Below are positions 59,178 to 64,000 of a stretch of DNA of 64,000 bases, in pieces. The notes beneath the pieces are model-generated. The model was not told the DNA's origin. It saw only the letters and a program-made list of their open reading frames with translations, and did not search any database. This DNA comes from Dermanyssus gallinae (Eukaryota; Arthropoda; Arachnida; Mesostigmata; Dermanyssidae): the NCBI GenBank assembly GCA_003439945.1, contig QVRM01001782.1, forward strand, positions 682,001 through 746,000. The letters run 5' to 3'. Both the position numbers and the translations under genes were made by a program. Numbering within the stretch: position 1 is the first letter of the stretch; each line of letters starts with the position of its first letter.

Positions 59178-60874
59178 TGTTGCTTTTGGTTGTTTCTACA
59201 GCCGTAACGACTAATGCTGTCGTAAAAGGAAAGACAACGAAGTAGCAAACGACGCCGACGAGAAATAGGGAGGCGAGTAGGAAAAAGGAAAAACAAACGG
59301 GCAAAGAGCGGCCGCGAAGCAAGATACGCGGCGAACGCGCGCGATACAGCGAAATATGTACAGTTGCGCTGTCAACGACAAGGGCGACGGCCGCGCGCGT
59401 GGCGGGCTCTGCCCGTGGAATCATAAGTTCAGAAAGATGCAGCGAAATTCCAGGCAGTACGGGATCCGATCCAACGCGATCTCAGCTGTAGCTAGCTAGA
59501 GCAAAATTCGGGACTGCTTCAAAAAAACGTACGACTCGGTGGTGTCATGCGCGACTGAAATCTATTGGGTTATATAGAGATGCAACTAAATGTGGTCACG
59601 CATAGAAAAACATTTGACTGTTCGCCGCGTCCTAACGAGCAGTGAAAGTTTGAAGTGCATCGCTTGTAATGGCCACATCTTATATCGACGATCTGTTTGA
59701 ATGCAGCCGTCCGAAGCCGTTGTTGTTGTGCACGGCGTTGAAAAACACGCACGTGGCTGGCCTATGTCTAGGTTTGCAGTAATTTATTTGTGCCATGATA
59801 ATTTTAAGTTGTTGTCTCTGCTGTCTTTTTGTTATTACATATGATGTTGTGTAGAATTATTATTGTAAAATCCGCGATTTCAAAACAACACATCTTTTTT
59901 TTAATCAGTAAGCACTCAAAGAACATGGTGTGATTCAGGTTTTCATAGTCGTACTTATGTGACGGGGATCATCGGCAAAATCGAACTCTGAACTATTGGT
60001 CCAGTCATAAATATAGCTACAACACAACCTTACAGGAAAGGCCACTTACAGTTAGCCGACGATCACATGAATAGTCGTTTGAAATTACCGTCGAATTATC
60101 AATACGAATTGTTTATTTAACATTGGATTGTTGTTCATCAAACAGGTCCCGAAATAATATAAGGTAGCGTGTGTAACCGAAAGTGTTCAGTCATTAAACG
60201 TCTGAATGTCATTGTCAAAATAATGGCTAATATCAATAACAATAAGTGCAGTGCAAAATATCTTTTGACATTATATAGCTTCGTGTGTAGACCTTTCCAC
60301 GTAGCCATCATAGCATTTCTAAGTTACAGTTTAGGCCAAGTTGAAATAAGTCATCGAATCAGCGAGACGACAAGAGTCGTTAGCAAGTATCGTCGATCAG
60401 TACCCCAAAAAGCAGTAACCGTCAAGCCGTAACAGGATGCAGTGCTGCATTTAGAACTTCTACTAGTCAGCCTGAGATCTAATCACTAAGGGACTTGCAG
60501 CTATCAAAGCGGGCAACATCCAAAGAAAGCTTCTGACATAAATACGGCTATATTGAGCGTTTTTACTGAGCTCTTTAGGAAGCGTTGAACTAAATCGGTA
60601 AATAAATAAACACATGAACAGAAGCAATGAATTCTCGTTACTACTGATACATAAATTCACTGAGAACTGTGTAGCAGGTTCACCTTGTAAAGAAGATCTT
60701 CCATGTAGCCAAAATTAAACCTGGCTGTGGAAAACGTGTCATAAAAACGCGGGCGTTTATGCAGCACGTGCATACAATATCTTTGCGCAGAGAATGCAGT
60801 AACAACATCGTGTCGAATGAGCACCAACTTACTCCAGAGGCTAAGGTTATAATTTAGTCTATGGCAGTTTTTAG

Positions 60875-60913
<39 letters not shown>
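57468..60913. other. Long stretch without a gene; (TA)n tracts and a GC-rich island
   Basis: (TA)n at about 57468-57500, 57846-57868, 58345-58415 and 60880-60913. From about 58430 to 59470 the DNA is GC- and CpG-rich with a (CTG)n run (about 59147-59172). A 189-codon plus-strand frame there (58439-59008) is Thr/Arg/Lys-rich with no recognisable domain and mirror frames on the other strand. This could be a promoter or 5' exon region; I cannot show it. Confidence 0.4.
59147..59180 (+). repeat. (CTG)n microsatellite
   Basis: About ten CTG units within the GC-rich island, degenerating to CTGTTG. The alternative frame would give poly-Leu, poly-Cys or poly-Ala. No coding context is evident. Confidence 0.85.
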
Positions 60914-60914
<1 letters not shown>

Positions 60915-60915
<1 letters not shown>

Positions 60916-60936
60916 CGGGAGTAACTATGACTCTCT
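60915..60936 (+). other. 28S rRNA fragment from the R2 target site (22 bp exact)
   Basis: The 22 bases beginning GCGGGAGTAACTATGACT and ending CTCT are, from memory of the conserved 28S gene, identical to the sequence just upstream of the R2 insertion site (which continues TTAAGG). Here they are preceded by (TA)n instead of 28S and followed by ACCGG instead of TTAAGG. A 22-bp exact chance match in 64 kb is negligible. This is not an rRNA gene; the rest of 28S is absent. Confidence 0.8.
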
Positions 60937-61279
60937 ACCGGCCTTGGTCCGCTGGTGCGTGACTGCCACGCGCTGCGGGGACCTTCACTGGCCCACATGT
61001 AAGTTAGTCAGACGGTGTAAACTCCCTAAACTAACTTTCCCGAGGTCACTTTTGTTGGCGCGGGAGGCAAGGCATACGATATCGGTTGGGTGGCAACGAA
61101 TTTATATTGTCATCCTGTCGTGGCCCATTCGAGGGCTGTTAAGGCTATTTCGTTAATACGGGGAAAGTGTTCTGCGCACGGTCCCCGGGCTACACGGTTA
61201 ATGCCCCGGGCTTTAGCAACCTGGGAGTACCGTGTGGGACGCCTGCTGCCTTGGCTTAATAGGCACAAAGAAAGCGAGG
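60937..61279 (+). mobile_element. R2-like 5' leader, non-coding, attached to the 28S fragment
   Basis: GC-rich sequence unlike its AT-rich surroundings, running from the 28S fragment to the start of the palindrome. It holds clear helices: GGTCC (60946-60950) with GGACC (60979-60983) around a GCGTG/CACGC hairpin (60957-60971), and AAGTTAGT (61001-61008) with ACTAACTT (61030-61037). GGGAGT of the 28S piece (60917-60922) could pair with ACTCCC (61021-61026). R2 elements of many animals start with an HDV-like self-cleaving ribozyme that may include 28S sequence. I could not fit a full HDV fold by eye. No R2 protein is visible, so the identification rests on the 28S junction. Confidence 0.5.
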
Positions 61280-61946
61280 TATCGATTTGTACCATAATGA
61301 TTCCCAAATGTGTTTGTTTTAAAAGCACGGTGGCCAACATTTAATATATAGTATTAAAGCATGAAAGATCAAACATAAAATGGCATACACATCATAGAAC
61401 CTTTCTTTGCGAACTGTCCGTAACGCGCCTATTTGGCTTCCACTAGCCAGCGTTATTATAACAAAAATCCATAATCACACCGGTATAGCAAGCATTTGCA
61501 ATTATGTTCTCACTCCCGAATGTGATATTTCAGCCCTATTCTATTGTAATAAATTATTTTGGAACAAGTTCTGCACACGCCTAGAGTACGGGGACCAGCT
61601 GCTATATATATATATATATATAGCAGCTGGTCCCCGTACTCTAGGCGTGTGCACAACTTGTTCCAAAATAATTTATTACAATAGAATAGGGCTGAAATAT
61701 CACATTCGGGAGTGAGAACATAATTGCAAATGCTTGCTATACCGGTGTGATTATGGATTTTTGTTATAATAACGCTGGCTAGTGGAAGCCAAATAGGCGC
61801 GTTACGGACAGTTCGCAAAGAAAGGTTCTATGATGTGTATGCCATTTTATGTTTGATCTTTCATGCTTTAATACTATATATTAAATGTTGGCCACCGTGC
61901 TTTTAAAACAAACACATTTGGGAATCATTATGGTACAAAATCGATA
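61280..61946. repeat. Near-perfect 667-bp palindrome
   Basis: The centre lies between 61612 and 61613 in a (TA)10 core (61603-61622) flanked by CCAGCTGC and GCAGCTGG. The arms (61280-61602 and 61623-61946) are exact reverse complements except for one substitution (in 'caagttctgcacac' against 'gtgtgcacaacttg') and one 1-bp indel near the outer ends. Because of this, both strands show the same 102-codon open frame (61407-61715 plus, 61818-61510 minus). That frame resembles no protein and I do not consider it a gene. It has no sequence link to FB1 or FB2, apart from a TACCATAATGAT-like motif near the ends. Confidence 0.95.
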
Positions 61947-62340
61947 GTAGAACGATCTCTGATTTAATTACCGTGAACCGTTTTTTCCCGTTTTCACATA
62001 TATATCTTCAAAATAGAGAATGAAGTTTTTCCTTATATTCTTAACTTTTTGTTGTCGCTTTAAGGAAATAGCGCGCCTAGAATATTATTTTTAAAGGGCT
62101 GCAGTAGGGGGGAACTGTTGCAGTAACGCTGCGTCTAGTCACCACCCTATAAAGGAGGCCACGGAACATGCCGTCCGTGGACAAAGTCTCGTGCTGACCG
62201 TTCCAACTCCGACTGCCTTAGTTTCCTAGATTTTGATGGTTTTGTGCGTAGTGCTTTTTACCGGTGTCTGCTTTGTTCGCTGTGTCGTGTATTATATACA
62301 TATAAATTTATATATATATATAAAATTTATATTGCTGATT
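61947..62340. other. Spacer with a possible TATA-containing segment
   Basis: AT-rich up to about 62090, then GC-richer. The CTATAAAGGAGG at about 62146-62157, with downstream GC-rich sequence, resembles a core promoter, for instance of a retroelement or a gene. No partner copy or transcript supports it. A short palindromic (TA) patch lies near 62296-62330. Confidence 0.3.
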
Positions 62341-62478
62341 TCACGTGCACTGCACGCTGGTTCCACATGCACGTACGCAACACGTCAAGTACACGTATGC
62401 TGCACGTCAATTACAAGTATGCTATAAGCCAATTACATGTGCACTGCACGTCTATTGCACGTACGCTGCGCGCGAATC
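62341..62478 (+). repeat. 22-bp minisatellite, six diverged units
   Basis: Units of 22 bp at 62341-62362, 62369-62390, 62391-62412, 62413-62434, 62435-62456 and 62457-62478, with a 6-bp insert (62363-62368) after the first. The typical unit reads ACACGTATGCTGCACGTCAATT. Most units keep two ACGT cores. The units differ at several positions, so the array is not recent. Confidence 0.85.
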
Positions 62479-62711
62479 CAACACTCAGTTTTAAGCAATC
62501 AAATCTAAACACCCTGTTTATAGAAGTCCTACAAGAGTGCCGCCTGTCCTGGATCAGCGCTTCCAGTGTTTTTTAAGTTGAGGGGGCCAAAAACGACGTA
62601 GACTCGCGGCTTTTACCATATAACTTGCCGACATACTTTACGTCATGATATAATTCCTGCTGAGCTATACATTGTCCTAATTCCCCGGATTTCCTGGGGT
62701 TGATCAGCCAT
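62479..62711. other. Short spacer
   Basis: No feature recognised between the minisatellite and the retroelement-like coding region. Confidence 0.4.
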
Positions 62712-63650
62712 GGCCACCCCAGGCGGCGCCGGTCTTTCGGCCGAAGCTGAAGATTCGGTAGTGACCACCGTCATTAAGAGCACTCCCCTCGACTTTTTGA
62801 GGAATTTCGCGTCACCGACTTCGACGATGCTTTTAAGATCCTTACGGAACATATAAAAAGTATTGTGGCTTTATGTAGGGTCCAGAACACTTAGGTCGAG
62901 CTAAAGGTGGTTTTATAGAAGCTTGGATGGTCTTCCTTAAGGTTGAGACAGCCTCTGACTCGATGTGACTCGTTATCAACATGCGCGGTTGCACGCTGAC
63001 AATTTGGCTCTTCAAGGCTCGATAGAAGCTTTACGCACAAAACGGGACGAAGTACTGGCTTATCAGGCGGCCCATCTGTATCTAGTGCGCTCCGTTGAAC
63101 CCCAGCGACCCGGTTTCGCGCGACGGAGACAGACAAAGGCAGTTTGACACTCCTTAAACTCCATTGGCCGTCCTGCGCATTGCGAAGGATCCAGACAACT
63201 CATGTGGGCATTACCGCCCATAGAGATGTAAGAGATGTAAGTCTTCTTATCAGTGCAAGGGCGGATTCTGACACCTTCGCTATTACGGGACTTGTCGCTC
63301 AATTTCCATTGCTGCCAGCCTTGGCGGGGAAACCCCTAGGCACCGCAGTCGTTTTTCGTGGCAGCGACGCGTGGGAGACTCCAGACGAGCCTGACAAGCA
63401 CCAGGGAACCCAGCGCACACTAGTGGTGGGGTCCTTGGCAGGCGACCACAAGCTCGGTACGCCCACTATATGGACCGCACGACTAATACCTGCTCGTACG
63501 CTTCACCTGGCGCCGGCAGATAGCCCGGTTCCTTTGTTGTACGTCACAACGGAACGTCGCGGTCGTGACCTCCAACGGATGCTTGCAGCTCTTATGGCGC
63601 AATTACTTCAAGCAGGGTCTATTCAGATCTGCGGATCTAGAGACGCTTAG
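62712..63650 (+). pseudogene. Unassigned GC-rich reading frames, possible retroelement ORF1
   Basis: From ATG 62712 a frame reads MATPGGAGLSAEAEDSVVTT and continues, with shifts, as FEEFRVTDFDDAFKILTEHI (about 62791-62850) and DNLALQGSIEALRTKRDE (about 62998-63051, helical and coiled-coil-like). The later frame 63144-63650 is open for 168 codons (for example VPLLYVTTERRGRDLQRMLA). Composition differs sharply from the AT-rich spacer. A non-LTR ORF1 would fit because an RT fragment follows within 250 bp, but there is no CCHC knuckle or other diagnostic motif. The family is unknown. Confidence 0.4.
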
Positions 63651-63849
63651 CGTCTATCCTCCTCCGGGGGTCTTTACTTCACTTTAGAAGATTTCATATA
63701 GTTTTTTTTCGCGAGGAGTTTGCGCGTTAGCACCAAATAAATGTCTGCCAACTCTCTAAACCCAATGTTACTATTGCACGCCGCTCGTCAAACACCTACT
63801 GCGACTTTCTAGAAGGCGCCACTATATGGTGAACAACTCCCTTCTCCCC

Positions 63850-64000
63850 GTAGCCAATCCTGGCCCAGGGTTCAACTGGGCAGACCTGTCTACTCTGAAG
63901 AGTATCTACTGGAGAGAATCACTGCCGAAATTGAAGTTACGCAAACCCCATCGGGCAATCAGTTTGGTTTTCGGCTAGGCCGGTCTACCCTGGGGCCCGT
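63850..64000 (+). pseudogene. APE-type reverse transcriptase fragment, cut by the window end
   Basis: The reading LGRPVYSEEYLLERITAEIE is followed by GNQFGFRLGRSTLGP (about 63872-64000). ERI..EiE...s.nQFGFR.GRST is the standard second fingers block of R1/Jockey-type RTs. The frame is open to the last base, so more of the element lies beyond 64000. Upstream the expected first fingers motifs are missing, so there is a deletion between the possible ORF1 and this point. Confidence 0.7.

Noticed and set aside
60915..61150. Fully folded HDV-like ribozyme
   Set aside because: Individual helices can be drawn, but I could not satisfy the nested double pseudoknot by eye, and the AAGTTAGT/ACTAACTT stem competes. 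Left as a test, not a call.
61407..61818. Identical 102-codon ORFs on both strands
   Set aside because: They are the two readings of one palindrome; the protein has a poly Tyr-Ile stretch from (TA)n and no domain.
62100..62230. Possible LTR with TATA box
   Set aside because: No second copy, no TG...CA ends, no primer-binding site and no LTR-type polyprotein in the window.

Overview
This window reads as animal nuclear DNA, most likely from an invertebrate such as an arthropod with a large, repeat-rich genome. The reasons are the lack of operons or ribosome-binding sites, the many (TA)n, (TAA)n, (CAA)n and (CTG)n microsatellites, and several kinds of metazoan transposable element. I cannot name the species. 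I found no intact host gene, tRNA or rRNA gene. Every confident protein match belongs to a transposable element, and every one is damaged.

Layout. About 1.3-2.1 kb holds a decayed foldback element. 3.1 kb has a tRNA-like SINE head, 4.0-5.15 kb a Jockey/CR1-type reverse transcriptase (RT) relic, and 8.7-10.24 kb two more non-LTR fragments. 10.6-11.9 kb is a structurally complete mariner with a dead DD34D transposase, followed by a CR1/Jockey 3' end (12.0-12.5 kb). 13.9 and 52.4 kb carry two copies of one SINE-like repeat. 16.1-19.1 kb holds an F-type 5' leader and an RLE-type (R2-superclade) element with a C2H2 finger, RT and restriction-like endonuclease. 21.4-27.9 kb has two R1-type elements of one family in tandem. 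28.5-37.9 kb is a stack of four RLE-type elements (C, D, E, G), partly nested in each other's (TAA)n tails. 41.4-43.5 kb has two head-to-tail foldback elements in (TA)n. 43.85-45.2 kb is another RLE relic (H). 46.5-49.8 kb is a long antisense RLE element (F) flanked by (AAT)n on both sides. 53.3 and 56.5-57.0 kb are R1/Jockey fragments, with half a foldback copy at 57.03-57.47 kb. 60.9 kb has a 22-bp exact piece of the 28S rRNA R2 target followed by an R2-like leader. 61.28-61.95 kb is a near-perfect 667-bp palindrome. 62.34-62.48 kb is a 22-bp minisatellite, and 62.7-64.0 kb is a further retroelement that runs off the window.

The RLE-type elements share one architecture: N-terminal C2H2 finger, RT with a YLDDG box, Cys/His knuckle, then the PDG...WD endonuclease. 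Most sit against (TAA)n. Dong-type elements are a known precedent for that target. The foldback elements and the mariner all sit in (TA)n, consistent with TA target duplication. Conceptual proteins were read by eye from the six frames; no database search was run.
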